A stretch of DNA of 64,000 nucleotides, taken from Trueperaceae bacterium (GTDB lineage Bacteria > Deinococcota > Deinococci > Deinococcales > Trueperaceae). Both the position numbers and the translations under genes were made by a program. How positions within the stretch are numbered: position 1 is the first letter of the stretch; every line of letters starts with the position of its first letter. Shown piece by piece: positions 17,160 to 25,946 of this stretch. The stretch is taken from the NCBI GenBank assembly GCA_023954415.1, contig JAMLIB010000003.1:186001-250000 (forward strand). The letters are read 5' to 3'. The notes beneath the pieces were generated by a model. That model worked only from the letters and a program-made list of their open reading frames with translations, was not told where the DNA came from and did not search any database.

Positions 17160-17816
17160 TCAGTGCCGCACCGGGCACCCGCCGGCTTCCAGCCTGTCCG
17201 CCAGCATGTCGCCGACCTCCGCGTGGCCGCCTCCGCGCTCCAGCAGTCCGAGCGCCGTGCCTTGCTGGTCGGCCACGCTGCGGTTCTGGCTCAGCTTCCA
17301 CTTGCCGCGCAGCTCCGTGACCTCGATGCTCACGCCGACGATGCCCTTCATCTGCGCCGCCAGGTACTCCTCCGGCGCGTCGGTCATGCGCCACGGCTCG
17401 TCGAAGGACTCCTCGTTGTGGTCGACGAGCTCCGCGAGGTGGCGTCGCAGCCAGGCGCGGTCCTCGATCACCGTTGGCAGGCCGCGCGCCTGCGCGATGA
17501 CGTAGTTCCAGGTAGGCACGACCTTGCCGTGCTCGCGCTTCGCCGGGTACCACGACGGGGTGACGTAGGCCTGTGGGCCTTGGAAGACGACTAGGCACTC
17601 CGTGGCGGTCTGCAGGTCGCGCCACTGCGGGTTGGCGCGGGCGAGGTGACACTCGAGCTTGCCGAGCGCGGCGTCTTCCGCGTGCAGGACGAACGGGATC
17701 GGGTTCACCACAGGACCACCGCTGCCGGCGCTGACGAGCAACCCGAGGGGGTGGGCGCGGATCAGCTGGTGCATGACCTCGGGGCGCTCTTCGCGGTTGT
17801 GCGGCGGCACGTACAT
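17160..17816 (-). CDS. PaiB-like FMN-binding protein
   Basis: This 218-residue protein is of the PaiB family, which has a split-barrel flavin-reductase-like fold and was named after a Bacillus negative regulator of sporulation and protease genes. The hallmark N-terminus MYVPPHN is present, followed by HPLGLLVSAGSGGPVVNPIPF and QAYVTPSWYPAKREHGKVVPTWNY. The stop is 2 bp from the convergent GntR gene. The start is 6 nt after a TACACT box, suggesting a leaderless message. The biochemical role of the family is poorly defined, and nothing here links it to a ligand. Confidence 0.88.
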   Translation of the reverse strand: MYVPPHNREERPEVMHQLIRAHPLGLLVSAGSGGPVVNPIPFVLHAEDAALGKLECHLARANPQWRDLQTATECLVVFQGPQAYVTPSWYPAKREHGKVVPTWNYVIAQARGLPTVIEDRAWLRRHLAELVDHNEESFDEPWRMTDAPEEYLAAQMKGIVGVSIEVTELRGKWKLSQNRSVADQQGTALGLLERGGGHAEVGDMLADRLEAGGCPVRH

Positions 17817-17822
17817 GCGGGG

Positions 17823-17828
17823 AGTGTA
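17823..17828 (-). promoter_or_regulatory. -10 box of a leaderless promoter for the PaiB-like gene
   Basis: TACACT on the minus strand ends exactly 6 nt before the ATG at 17816. No Shine-Dalgarno sequence is present. Confidence 0.5.
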
Positions 17829-17973
17829 CGGCGTTGGGGTGGTGGGCGCTCGTCGAGGCGGACCGGACCGCGTGCGTCGACCGGTGACATGGGATCTGGG
17901 CGGCGCTGGAGGGGCCCGGGTTCAAATGGCGGCGGAGAGTCCGCCTATCCGACAAGGCCCGGTATAACCGTGG

Positions 17974-17979
17974 TAGGAT
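17974..17979 (+). promoter_or_regulatory. -10 box of a leaderless promoter for mazE
   Basis: TAGGAT is followed by 6 nt and the ATG at 17986. A weak -35-like CCGACA lies at 17949-17954 and a GGCGGA-GAG-TCCGCC hairpin at 17931-17945. The direct repeat CGGTAT flanks the box and could be the MazE/MazEF autoregulatory site. Confidence 0.5.
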
Positions 17980-17985
17980 TGCGGT

Positions 17986-18222
17986 ATGAAAACGGCGATC
18001 TCCTTGCCAGACGACATATACCGGGATGCCGATCGCTTGGCGAAGAGCATGGGGGTGTCACGCAGCGAGCTGTACGCCACGGCGGTCAGGGAGTTCTTGG
18101 CCAGACACCGACACGCCGACGTGACTTCGCGCCTCAATGAACTCTACGCGCGTGAGCAGAGCGGTTTGGCGTCCGACCTACGCGAGGCCCAGGCCGGTAG
18201 CGTTGGTGCGGACGATTGGTAG
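17986..18222 (+). CDS. MazE-like ribbon-helix-helix antitoxin
   Basis: This 78-residue protein begins MKTAISLPDDIYRDADRLA, followed by GVSRSELYATAVREFLA, a standard ribbon-helix-helix DNA-binding N-terminus. The acidic C-terminal tail would wrap the toxin. It is expected to neutralise the adjacent MazF and repress its own promoter as a complex. Translation probably begins on a leaderless mRNA. The last codons overlap the toxin gene. Confidence 0.85.
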   Translation: MKTAISLPDDIYRDADRLAKSMGVSRSELYATAVREFLARHRHADVTSRLNELYAREQSGLASDLREAQAGSVGADDW

Positions 18223-18584
18223 TTCATCGCGGTGAGATCTGGTGGGCGGATCTGGGCGAACCGCGAGGGTCTGGCCCTGGGTTCCGGCGGCCGCTCCTGA
18301 TCGTTCAAGCGGATGCTTTCAACCGTAGTCGCATCCGCACGGTGCTGTGCGTTGTCCTCACTTCCAACCTCGCGCTACTCGATGCCCCCGGAAACGTGCT
18401 CATAGAAGCGGGCGGGGCGGGGTTGCCCAAGGACTCGGTCGCGAACGTGTCGCAAGTCGTGACGTTGGATCGCGACTACCTCATCGAGCGCGTCGGCCGC
18501 GTGGACCCTGACCTCCTTGCTGGGGTCGATGCCGGGCTGAGGCTCGTGTTGGACGTGTGGGAGGAGTCGAGCTACCAGGGATGA
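18216..18584 (+). CDS. MazF/PemK family mRNA interferase toxin
   Basis: This 122-residue toxin has the family N-terminus HRGEIWWADLGEPRGSGPGFRRPLLIVQ, with the conserved Arg and the substrate-loop region, and TNLALLDAPGNV-type central strands ending ANVSQVVTLDRDYL. It cleaves single-stranded RNA. The only plausible start is a TTG at 18216, inside the last codons of the antitoxin (7-bp overlap), which may keep toxin synthesis below antitoxin synthesis. All core elements look intact, so the pair should be functional. Confidence 0.87.
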   Translation: MVVHRGEIWWADLGEPRGSGPGFRRPLLIVQADAFNRSRIRTVLCVVLTSNLALLDAPGNVLIEAGGAGLPKDSVANVSQVVTLDRDYLIERVGRVDPDLLAGVDAGLRLVLDVWEESSYQG

Positions 18585-18627
18585 GCGAGCGTTCCTGGGT
18601 TCGCCGGCTAGGCGGAGGTCGCAGACT

Positions 18628-19509
18628 TCATGCGTCCGCGGTGAGCCGCGTGTCCAGCACGTCCCTGATCCAGTCGCCGACGATGTTCACCGAGAGCACC
18701 GTCAAGGCGATCGCCAAGCCGGGGAACGTGATGACCCACCACGCGAAGATGATGTAGTCGCGCCCCTCGGACACCATCCCTCCCCAGGAGGGCGTCGAGG
18801 GAGGGACGCCAAGGCCGAGGAAGGAGAGGGCCGCCTCGGCGAGGACCATCTCGGCGAAGGCGAAGGAAGCGACGACTATGAGGGCCGAGGTCACGTTGGG
18901 AAGGATGGTCCTGGCGAGTATGCGTGAGTCGCGGGCGCCTAGGGCATGCAGAGCCTCGACGAACTCGAGTTCGCGTAGCGCCAGCACTTGCCCCCGCGTC
19001 ACCCGTGCGAAGGTCACCCAGGCGGAGAGGCCGAGGACGAGCACGAGGTTCCAGATTCCGGCCCCGAGTACGACCAGTAGGGCGATCGCGAGGAGGATGA
19101 ACGGGAACGCCAGTTGCACGTCCGCTACGCGCATGAGCAGGTCGTCTAGCCAGCCGCCGCGGTAACCCGCCAGCAGGCCAGCCGTGACCCCCATGAGCGC
19201 GGCGAGCACTGTGCCGGCGACCCCAACCAGCATCGAGACGCGCGCGCCGTAGATCAGCCGCGAGAGGATGTCGCGGCCAAGGGCGTCCGTGCCGAGGAAG
19301 TAGCTCGAAGTGCCTCCAGCACTCCAAGCGGGCGGCAGGAGGCGTTTGGCGACCTCGCCTTGGTCGGGCGAATGCGGCGCCAGCCATGGGGCGAAGACGC
19401 TCATGAGGACGACCGTTACTAGCAAGACGAGAGCGGGCATCACGGTGTAGTTCCTGAGCAGGCGCTTGAGCCATCTCGGGTACCGGACGTTGGCGCTGGA
19501 GCCGATCAT
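18628..19509 (-). CDS. peptide ABC transporter permease, DppC type
   Basis: This 293-residue inner-membrane permease carries FLGTDALGRDILSRLIYGARVSM and an EAA-type loop ELEFVEALHALGARDSRILART, ending SVNIVGDWIRDVLDTRL. The start ATG at 19509 overlaps the DppB stop (ATGA). The frame extends far upstream, but only as a shadow of DppB. It is the last gene of the leftward unit that begins with a D-glutamate-cyclase-like protein at 24896. No ATPase gene follows before the convergent MazF. Confidence 0.9.
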   Translation of the reverse strand: MIGSSANVRYPRWLKRLLRNYTVMPALVLLVTVVLMSVFAPWLAPHSPDQGEVAKRLLPPAWSAGGTSSYFLGTDALGRDILSRLIYGARVSMLVGVAGTVLAALMGVTAGLLAGYRGGWLDDLLMRVADVQLAFPFILLAIALLVVLGAGIWNLVLVLGLSAWVTFARVTRGQVLALRELEFVEALHALGARDSRILARTILPNVTSALIVVASFAFAEMVLAEAALSFLGLGVPPSTPSWGGMVSEGRDYIIFAWWVITFPGLAIALTVLSVNIVGDWIRDVLDTRLTADA

Positions 19510-20423
19510 CGCAGCCTTATCCTCGGGTTCAGCACCGCGTAAAGAAGGTCGGTCAGCAAGTTGACGACCATGAACGTGGCCGCGATGAGGACCACGCCGG
19601 CCTGGATGACGGGGAAGTCGCGGCCTTGCACGGCTTGCACCATGAGGCGTCCGATGCCAGGCCACGCGAAGATCGTTTCTACGATGACGGCACCACCGAG
19701 AACGAAGCCTATCTGGAGCCCGACTATCGTCACGAACGGTATGAGCGCGTTCCTGAGGACATGCTTTCGCACTACAACGTGCTCTGCCAGCCCCTTGGAG
19801 CGTGCGGTCCTGACGAAGTCCATGTTGAGCGTCTCTATCACCGATGAGCGCAGCATGCGGATGTTGCGGGCGGCGGGGAAGAAGCTCAGCGTGACAGCCG
19901 GTCCGATCAGGTGGAGCCAACTGCCCATGCCTGAGATCGGCAGCACGCGCAAGGTCACCCCGAACACGAGGATGAGCATGAGTCCCAGCCAGAAACTCGG
20001 CAGCGACTGACCGAACAGAACCACTGCAGTGGCGAGCGTGTCGTAGGCCGTGCCGCGTCTGACGGCCGTGAACGTCCCGACCGGGACCGCCACGAGCACC
20101 GAGAGCGCCAACGCGGTGAGCCCGAGCAAGGCCGTGGCAGGAACGCGTTCGGCCACTACCTGGATGGCCGGCCGGCCCTGCCTGAGCGAGTTGCCGAAGT
20201 CGCCCCGCAGGGCGTTCGTGAGGAAGCGCCAGTACTGCACGTGCAGCGGCTGGTCGAGGCCGAGGCGCTGGGTGAGCGCCTCGACCTGGGCCCGCCCGGC
20301 GTCGGGCGGAAGGAGCAGCGCAGCGGGGCTACCGGTCAGGTTGGTGATGGCGAACGTCACGGCGCTCACGCCCAAGAGGACGAGGGCGAACTGCCACAGC
20401 CGCCGCAGCAAGTAAGACGTCAA
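19506..20423 (-). CDS. peptide ABC transporter permease, DppB type
   Basis: This 305-residue permease begins TSYLLRRLWQFALVLLGVSAV, the usual family start. An EAA-type loop (NMDFVRTARSKGLAEHVVVRKH) precedes EAIFAWPGIGRLM-like sequence (VETIFAWPGIGRLM). It lies 35 bp downstream of the S9 peptidase gene and overlaps the DppC gene. It is predicted to form the translocation channel with the protein at 18628 for the binding protein at 22396. Confidence 0.9.
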   Translation of the reverse strand: MTSYLLRRLWQFALVLLGVSAVTFAITNLTGSPAALLLPPDAGRAQVEALTQRLGLDQPLHVQYWRFLTNALRGDFGNSLRQGRPAIQVVAERVPATALLGLTALALSVLVAVPVGTFTAVRRGTAYDTLATAVVLFGQSLPSFWLGLMLILVFGVTLRVLPISGMGSWLHLIGPAVTLSFFPAARNIRMLRSSVIETLNMDFVRTARSKGLAEHVVVRKHVLRNALIPFVTIVGLQIGFVLGGAVIVETIFAWPGIGRLMVQAVQGRDFPVIQAGVVLIAATFMVVNLLTDLLYAVLNPRIRLR

Positions 20424-20458
20424 GGCTTACCGCCCGCTCCCCGCCGTCACGAGCGTCC

Positions 20459-22399
20459 TCAACCACCCAGCTCTTCGCGCCAGAACTTGACGATGCGCCC
20501 GGCGGCGTCGAAGACGTGCTCTGGCTCGTCGAAGCCGTGACCCTCACGCGGGTACTCGACGTAGCCCACCCGCTTTCCTTGGGCTACCAGGGCGTCGTAG
20601 ACGAGGCGCATCTGGTCGAAGGGCACGCCTTCGTCCGCCGCACCCTGCAACATCAGCAAGGGGCCGCGAACGGAGGAGAGGTGCCGGCCAGTCGAGGAGC
20701 GTGCGTAGCTTTCCGCCTGCTCGCTCGGGTGACCGAAGTTATGGATCATGAGGTGCCGGACGGTCGTCTCCTCGTAGAAAGCCGCCAGCTCGATCGGGCC
20801 GAAATGGGCGATGCCCGCGGCGAACGTGTCCGGTTCGAGAGCCAGCCCCCTTACGGTGCTGTAGCCGCCGTAGCTGCGTCCCCAGATGCCGATCTTGGCG
20901 TCCGCCACGTACGGCAGCGTCCTCAGGTACCGCACGGCTGCTACCCAGTCGCGCCGGTCTCCCTCACCCCAATCGTGGATGTTCGCGTCCATCCACTCGC
21001 GCCCGTAACCGGTGCTGCCACGGCAGTTGGGCGCCAATACGACGAACCCGTTCTCGACGAGGCGGTGGAAGAGCGGCCAGTAACCGTTCGTGTGCTGACC
21101 GTTCGGGCCGCCGTGTATGAAGACGACGGCCGGGTAGCCGCCCCCGCCATGCCGCTCGCCCTGAGGTGCGTAGAGGACTCCGTCCACGATCTGCCCGTCG
21201 AACGCTTCGAAGGCGACCTGGGTGATGCTCACCCCGGGCACGGGCTCGGGGGCAGCGGCGAGGACTACCTGACCGCCCGTCAGGGAGTAGACGGCGGGCT
21301 CGGCCGGCTGCCACGGGGTCTCGCGTCTGACGAGAACGCGCTCGCCGCCAGGCTCGAGCACGGGCCAGTGATGGACGCCGTGACCAGTGTCGAGCCGTTT
21401 GACGTCGCGTCCGGCGCGATCGACGCTCCACAGCTCCACGTCGGTCCGCTGGTAGGCTACGTAGACGACGTGAGAGCCGTCGGACGAGACGGCGAACTCA
21501 CCCACGTCCGCCTGGCGTTTCGGTGAGACGCGAGTCATCCTGGTAGTCGTCGGGTCAATACGCCACACCGCGTCGTAACCGTATACGTCCGAGAGGACGT
21601 AGAGCTCGCTTGCACCGCCCTCCGACCTTGCCCAGGCCGGGAAGCGGCTATGTACGTTGCCCGTTGGGGTCACGATCCTGAGCTTGTGCGTCGCCAGCTC
21701 CAGCACGCCTACTTGGCAGCTGAGCGCGTCGGCGCCGGTCGCGCACGTGAAGGCCAAGTACCTACCGCATGGTGAGAAGGCGGGATGGAATGCGCCGAAC
21801 TCCCTGGAGACGAGCTCTGTCGCGGCGCCGCCTGTCACGGGCACGACCCAGATCGAGTCGACTCCGTTGGAGTTGGCCACGAACGCCACCCGAGTACTGT
21901 CGGGTGAGAAGACGGGGTGCCTGTGGTTCCCGAAGCGCCGGGTCAGGCGCCGGTACTCACCGGGGGCGGTGAAGACGTAGATTCCCTGGCCCGTTTCCGG
22001 TCCGTCGGAGCCGGTCACCGCGATCATGGAGCCGTCGGGGGAGAACGCCGGTCCGCCCGCGAACGTGCGGTCCATGATGGACCCCTGCCCGGCGGAAGCC
22101 TTGAAGGGGTCGGTGCTCCATCTGACCGGGGCTCCGCCGGGCTCTCCGACCCATAGCTGGAGCGTCAGGCCGTCCGCCTGCCCGACTCGGTAGTAGGCGA
22201 CCTGGTCGCGGTTGGACCATGCGGCCGGGCCCGGACCACGCCTCAACTGGGCATCGCTAGTTATGACCGGGTCGCGGAGTAACCGTGTGTCCCTAAGGGG
22301 TTCCGAGAGCATGTCTAGGTCGTGCGAACTCACGGGGGTGACGGCCGTCAGGCCGTCACCCCCACCGCTACCGGAAGTAGCGGAACGCTCGCCGCTCAC
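20459..22399 (-). CDS. S9 family (prolyl oligopeptidase-like) serine peptidase
   Basis: This 646-residue enzyme has an N-terminal TolB-like beta-propeller (repeated SPDG/SPDST/SPCGRYLAFT blades, residues about 60-360) and a C-terminal alpha/beta hydrolase domain. The catalytic motifs are visible: HGGPNGQHTNGY, the serine elbow WGRSYGGYS, the Asp in GAADEGVPFDQM, and the His in REGHGFDEPEH. It probably cleaves short peptides, as acylaminoacyl peptidases do. There is no signal peptide, so it acts on imported peptides in the cytoplasm. The GTG start overlaps the stop of the binding-protein gene (GTGA). A propeller gate restricts such enzymes to small substrates. Confidence 0.88.
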   Translation of the reverse strand: MSGERSATSGSGGGDGLTAVTPVSSHDLDMLSEPLRDTRLLRDPVITSDAQLRRGPGPAAWSNRDQVAYYRVGQADGLTLQLWVGEPGGAPVRWSTDPFKASAGQGSIMDRTFAGGPAFSPDGSMIAVTGSDGPETGQGIYVFTAPGEYRRLTRRFGNHRHPVFSPDSTRVAFVANSNGVDSIWVVPVTGGAATELVSREFGAFHPAFSPCGRYLAFTCATGADALSCQVGVLELATHKLRIVTPTGNVHSRFPAWARSEGGASELYVLSDVYGYDAVWRIDPTTTRMTRVSPKRQADVGEFAVSSDGSHVVYVAYQRTDVELWSVDRAGRDVKRLDTGHGVHHWPVLEPGGERVLVRRETPWQPAEPAVYSLTGGQVVLAAAPEPVPGVSITQVAFEAFDGQIVDGVLYAPQGERHGGGGYPAVVFIHGGPNGQHTNGYWPLFHRLVENGFVVLAPNCRGSTGYGREWMDANIHDWGEGDRRDWVAAVRYLRTLPYVADAKIGIWGRSYGGYSTVRGLALEPDTFAAGIAHFGPIELAAFYEETTVRHLMIHNFGHPSEQAESYARSSTGRHLSSVRGPLLMLQGAADEGVPFDQMRLVYDALVAQGKRVGYVEYPREGHGFDEPEHVFDAAGRIVKFWREELGG

Positions 22400-23946
22400 T
22401 TGAGCTCGACGCGCCGGAGGTCGAGGACCTCGTCAGGACGCGGCTCCCAGCCTACGAGGCGGTTGCTGACGCCGTAGTTGTCGTACTGCCTGTAGAGGAA
22501 GATCCAAGGCGCGCCTTCCATGGCGAGCTCCTGGAGCCTATCCACCTTCTGCTTGCGAGTGGCGTCGTCGAGCGTCGCGCGCATGTCCGCGTAGAGGTCC
22601 TCGAACTCTTGCGACTGCCACCGGATCTCGCGGTCGCGGTCGGAATACTGCGGGGTCGGGGTGACCCAGCGCATCTCCCCGACGCCGTTGAAGAGGCCGC
22701 CCAGGCCGCCGAGGCTCAGAGGCGCCAACGCACCGGAGTTCTGGCGCTGCGTCCTGACCGACCATTCGAGCGGTTCGACCTCGACTACGAGACCCAGTCG
22801 CCGGAGGTCGTCGCGAACGGCCTGCGCCACCTCGACGTCCTTGAGGTAACGGCCCGAGGGCGTGTCGAGCGTAACGACGATGGCCTCACCAGCAGCGTTG
22901 CGGAGCACGCCGTTGGCGTCGGGCGTATAGCCGACCTCGGCGAACAGTTCGAGCGCCTTGACGCGGTCGAACGGGTAGGGCTGGATGTTCTCGTTGCGCC
23001 ACGGGCCGTTGGCGATGCCCGCGAGCGGTGTGCCGAGCCCGAGGAAGAGGTTGTCGATGATGGCCTGCTTGTCGACACCGTAGTTGAGGGCCAGGCGCGC
23101 GCGGAGGTCGTTGAACGGCACGACGCTGTTGTCGATCATGATGTGGATGACGCGACCGCTCTCGACGCTCTTGACCGTGGTGTTCGCGTCGCGTTCGATG
23201 AGGAGCGTCTGGTCCGGCGGCACGTTGACGACCAGGTCGGCTCCGCCCGTGACCAGTTCCGCGATGCGGGTCGATGCTTCAGGAACGGAGCGCACCACGA
23301 TGCGCTCGATGCTCGGCTTGTCACCCCAGTAGTCGTCCCAGCGCTCCAGGACGATGGCCTCGTCGCGCGTCCAGCTCACTAGCTTGTACGGACCGGAACC
23401 GACGGGATGAGAGGCAAGCTCCGTGAGGTCGGTGCTCGAGTAGTAGCCCTGCGGTACGACGAACACGAAGCGCAGCAGCTCGGCAACGAGAGCCGAAGGC
23501 TGCTTCGTCTTGATCTCTATGGTGTAGTCGTCGATCACGCGCGAGGACTCGAAGTCAGCGTCGGCCACGAAGAACCAGGCGTAGGCACCGACCGTGGGGT
23601 CGACGAGCCGTTCGAGGTTGTACTGCATGACGTTCGCGTCGAACGGTTCACCGTTCTGGAAGGTGACGCCTTCGCGGAGGTGGAAGCGCCACGTCAGGTC
23701 GTCGATGATCTCCCAGCTGGTAGCGAGCTTGCCGACGAGCTGGCCGGTCTCCCAGTCGAGTTCCGTCAGCGTGTCGAAGATGTGCGTGAAGAGCGTCTGC
23801 TGCGTGGTGGAGGCGAACTTGGCCGGGTCGAGCGTCCCGGGGTCTACGCCCTGGAGGACCGTGGCCGTGTTGCTCTGAGCCAGGCTCGTCGCCGCCAACG
23901 ATAGGGCTGCCACGAGGACCGTCAGGCGCTTGAGAAGCTTCGTCAT
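22396..23946 (-). CDS. peptide ABC transporter substrate-binding protein (SBP family 5)
   Basis: This 516-residue binding protein has a signal peptide ending TSLA|QSN, then TVLQGVDPGTLDPAKFASTTQQ, the family's first signature, and FHLREGVTFQNGEPFDANVMQYNLERL. It lies 32 bp downstream of the D-glutamate-cyclase-like gene and overlaps the S9 peptidase gene, so the whole set is probably one transcript. The ligand is unknown. The linked peptidase and cyclase point to peptides or peptidoglycan-like fragments containing D-glutamate, which is speculative. Confidence 0.88.
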   Translation of the reverse strand: MTKLLKRLTVLVAALSLAATSLAQSNTATVLQGVDPGTLDPAKFASTTQQTLFTHIFDTLTELDWETGQLVGKLATSWEIIDDLTWRFHLREGVTFQNGEPFDANVMQYNLERLVDPTVGAYAWFFVADADFESSRVIDDYTIEIKTKQPSALVAELLRFVFVVPQGYYSSTDLTELASHPVGSGPYKLVSWTRDEAIVLERWDDYWGDKPSIERIVVRSVPEASTRIAELVTGGADLVVNVPPDQTLLIERDANTTVKSVESGRVIHIMIDNSVVPFNDLRARLALNYGVDKQAIIDNLFLGLGTPLAGIANGPWRNENIQPYPFDRVKALELFAEVGYTPDANGVLRNAAGEAIVVTLDTPSGRYLKDVEVAQAVRDDLRRLGLVVEVEPLEWSVRTQRQNSGALAPLSLGGLGGLFNGVGEMRWVTPTPQYSDRDREIRWQSQEFEDLYADMRATLDDATRKQKVDRLQELAMEGAPWIFLYRQYDNYGVSNRLVGWEPRPDEVLDLRRVELK

Positions 23947-23978
23947 AATGCTTGTCCGTCCTGCGCGTCTGGCGCTGG

Positions 23979-24896
23979 TTAGAAGTGCCTGTCGTTAGGG
24001 TTGAAGTGTTGGCGCGCGATGACGCCCATCAGGTCGATGTAAGCCGCGATGCCGACCATGGGTATGCCGTCGTCGCCGATGAAATCTGGGTCGACGGTGC
24101 CGCCGTCCAGGCAGCCCATCGAGTTCGCCAGCCTGATCAGCTCTTCGACGTGCTGCGAGGTCGGCACGAGGTCGAGGCGTTCGTGCATCACGGCAAGGCT
24201 CGTAGCGATACCGTACGCGCCGAGGTTGGAGACGCATACGGGCAGGACCTGCTTCGTGGCGGTCGTCGTCCAGGCGTCCGGATGGGGCGAGGTGCGCCCA
24301 ACGCTCTCCAGGATCTTGCCGAACCCGATCTCGTTGCCGCCGTCGCCAAGTCCGATCGTCGGTTTGCCGGCGGCGTTCATCCCCTCGACGATCGCATCGC
24401 CGATGGTGTAGCCGCCCTCGAAAGGCGTGCCGACGATGGTGTGGCGCCGACCGTCCTCGGCTACCCCGATGCGTTCGATGCTCACGAGAGCCGACCAGGA
24501 GCCGACCACCTGATCGATGGTGACCGAGCTGACGGGTATCGCCTTGACGTGCCCGGCGCCTTTCTGCGAGAGAGCGTCGATGAGCGGCACGAGATGGTCC
24601 TCGACTAGGACCTCGGTCTTGTGACCCAGTGCTCCGAGAACGTTGCCCAGTACGACGGTGCCGATCGGCCCATCGATCTCGCCCATCTCGAAGTGCGGGG
24701 GGAAGTGCACGCCCGTCAGGAAGCCGATGGTGCCCGCGACTGAGTCCAACTCCTTGGCTGCCTGGTACACTAGCGGCTCACCAGCGCCGCGCACCACGTC
24801 GTAGGCTCGTTGCATAACGCCTTGCGGAAGCCCGTCTGGACGGACCTCCACGTTCAGGAGCCTGTCTATGTTCTCGAACGGAACCAGTTTGCCCAC
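23979..24896 (-). CDS. D-glutamate cyclase-like protein (DUF4392 family)
   Basis: This 305-residue protein resembles the C-terminal domain of D-glutamate cyclase, which converts D-glutamate to 5-oxo-D-proline. Recognised stretches are MGEIDGPIGTVVLGNVLGALGH (the ETDGP-type motif), TIGLGDGGNEIGFGKI and VSNLGAYGIATSLAV. The frame opens at 24986, but the GTG at 24896 follows a strong GGGAGG with 5-nt spacing and leads straight into the conserved FENIDRLLNVEVRP. It is the first gene of a peptide import and peptidase unit. It is divergent from a DauR-like regulator and RidA. The exact substrate is unproven. Confidence 0.72.
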   Translation of the reverse strand: MGKLVPFENIDRLLNVEVRPDGLPQGVMQRAYDVVRGAGEPLVYQAAKELDSVAGTIGFLTGVHFPPHFEMGEIDGPIGTVVLGNVLGALGHKTEVLVEDHLVPLIDALSQKGAGHVKAIPVSSVTIDQVVGSWSALVSIERIGVAEDGRRHTIVGTPFEGGYTIGDAIVEGMNAAGKPTIGLGDGGNEIGFGKILESVGRTSPHPDAWTTTATKQVLPVCVSNLGAYGIATSLAVMHERLDLVPTSQHVEELIRLANSMGCLDGGTVDPDFIGDDGIPMVGIAAYIDLMGVIARQHFNPNDRHF

Positions 24897-25012
24897 GCTT
24901 GCCTCCCAGCAGATCGACATCGGTCTACGCCCCGGTAGCTTGTTCGGTGCCTCACGCGCTCCCTCTCTGCGTGAGACAAGACGCATGCAAGCACGCCCAG
25001 TGGTGCGGGGAA

Positions 25013-25042
25013 AGCATACAACAATTTGTCCAATCGTTGTAA
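25013..25042 (-). promoter_or_regulatory. promoter with embedded operator upstream of the D-glutamate cyclase-like gene
   Basis: On the minus strand TTACAA (25042-25037) and TATGCT (25018-25013) are 18 bp apart. The inverted repeat ACAAC-N13-GTTGT (25018-25040) spans the spacer, with an inner ACAATTTGT palindrome at 25021-25029. A protein bound here would block polymerase. The adjacent DauR-like protein is the obvious candidate. Confidence 0.55.
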
Positions 25043-25156
25043 GTGTCGCCTCTTGGGGCTCGGGTGTTCTTGGTAGAGGCTTGTGCAGGGCATGCGGACT
25101 TTATCGCTGCCAGTCGTGTATGCTCGCACTTGGCGGGGCTTGCTAAGGGAGGTCGT

Positions 25157-25915
25157 ATGGCCAGATCGTCTGCACAAGAAATTGGGAACGAGGGTGTTGG
25201 AAGAGATGGGCAAGCCCGCCCGTCCAGCCCGTCCGTGCCCACCGCCGGCCGCGACGAGGAGTTGATCATCGCCAGCCTCGCTGCCGCGGTCCCATCGATA
25301 GCGGCCATCACAGGCAGGGAGTGCGAGGTCGTCGTTCACGACTTGCGGTGTCCCGAGCGGTCGATAGTGGCCATAGCCAACGGCCATGTCTCCGGGCGGC
25401 AGATAGGGAGCCCTCTCATCGGCGGTCCGATGAACGATGTCGCGCTCAAGGCCCTAGCCCGCGGGGTCAATCCCAACCCGGAGATCCTCGCTTACCAGAC
25501 GAAGACGAGCGACGGTCGTGTGCTCAAGTCGACCACGACGCTCTACTACAACCTTGACTGCGCCCCTTTCGCCGCGCTGTGCCTCAACCACGACCTGAGC
25601 GTCCCGTTGGCCGCCGCCAGATGGCTGGACCAGCTAGTGGGCGCTACCGGGGCAGTCGTCGAACCCGGGAGCGAGCCAGGGCACCCTTCGCGTGACTTCG
25701 GGCTAGTCCTCGACGAGCTCATCGCTGAGTGCCTCGGGCGCGAGCCTGGCCCCGTAAGCGAACTCGACCGGGAGGCACGGCTACGCATCGTCGGGGAACT
25801 GGAAGGACGGGGCGCTTTCCTGCTCCGCGGCTCCGTGGTTCGGGTGGCGGATGCGCTCGGGATCTCGAAGTTCACCGTCTACAGCTACCTGGACGAGATC
25901 AGGTCCAGCGGCTGA
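25157..25915 (+). CDS. DauR/YheO-like transcriptional regulator (PAS plus helix-turn-helix)
   Basis: This 252-residue protein has an N-terminal YheO-like PAS domain (residues about 35-150, with CEVVVHDLRCPERSIVAIANGHVSGRQIGSPL) and a C-terminal helix-turn-helix ending VRVADALGISKFTVYSYLDEIR. This architecture matches DauR, the repressor of D-arginine catabolism in Pseudomonas. The start at 25157 follows AAGGGAGGTCGT. A longer frame from 25043 would cross the promoter region. It is divergent from the D-glutamate-cyclase-like gene and precedes RidA and an M20 peptidase. It probably senses a D-amino acid or derivative. Confidence 0.85.
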   Translation: MARSSAQEIGNEGVGRDGQARPSSPSVPTAGRDEELIIASLAAAVPSIAAITGRECEVVVHDLRCPERSIVAIANGHVSGRQIGSPLIGGPMNDVALKALARGVNPNPEILAYQTKTSDGRVLKSTTTLYYNLDCAPFAALCLNHDLSVPLAAARWLDQLVGATGAVVEPGSEPGHPSRDFGLVLDELIAECLGREPGPVSELDREARLRIVGELEGRGAFLLRGSVVRVADALGISKFTVYSYLDEIRSSG

Positions 25916-25946
25916 CGCACGAATCCACTGTCTGGAGGCCCATCGA

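Noticed and set aside
17857-17945. tRNA-like span: GGCGGAC...GTCCGCC ends 89 nt apart with GGTTCAAAT between
   Set aside because: The T-stem does not pair (CCGGG against GGCGG), the T-arm is not adjacent to the acceptor end, and the 3' arm is better explained by a local GGCGGA-GAG-TCCGCC hairpin. No anticodon arm is visible.
4658-18584. Possible mobile or defence island from the clustering of Fic/VbhA, MazEF and VapC
   Set aside because: The three loci are separated by metabolic genes, there is no integrase, transposase or tRNA-linked attachment site, and no restriction or abortive-infection genes are present.
23979-24986. D-glutamate-cyclase-like gene starting at ATG 24986 or 24920
   Set aside because: Neither ATG has a Shine-Dalgarno sequence, and the extra residues are not family-like. 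GTG 24896 has GGGAGG at ideal spacing.
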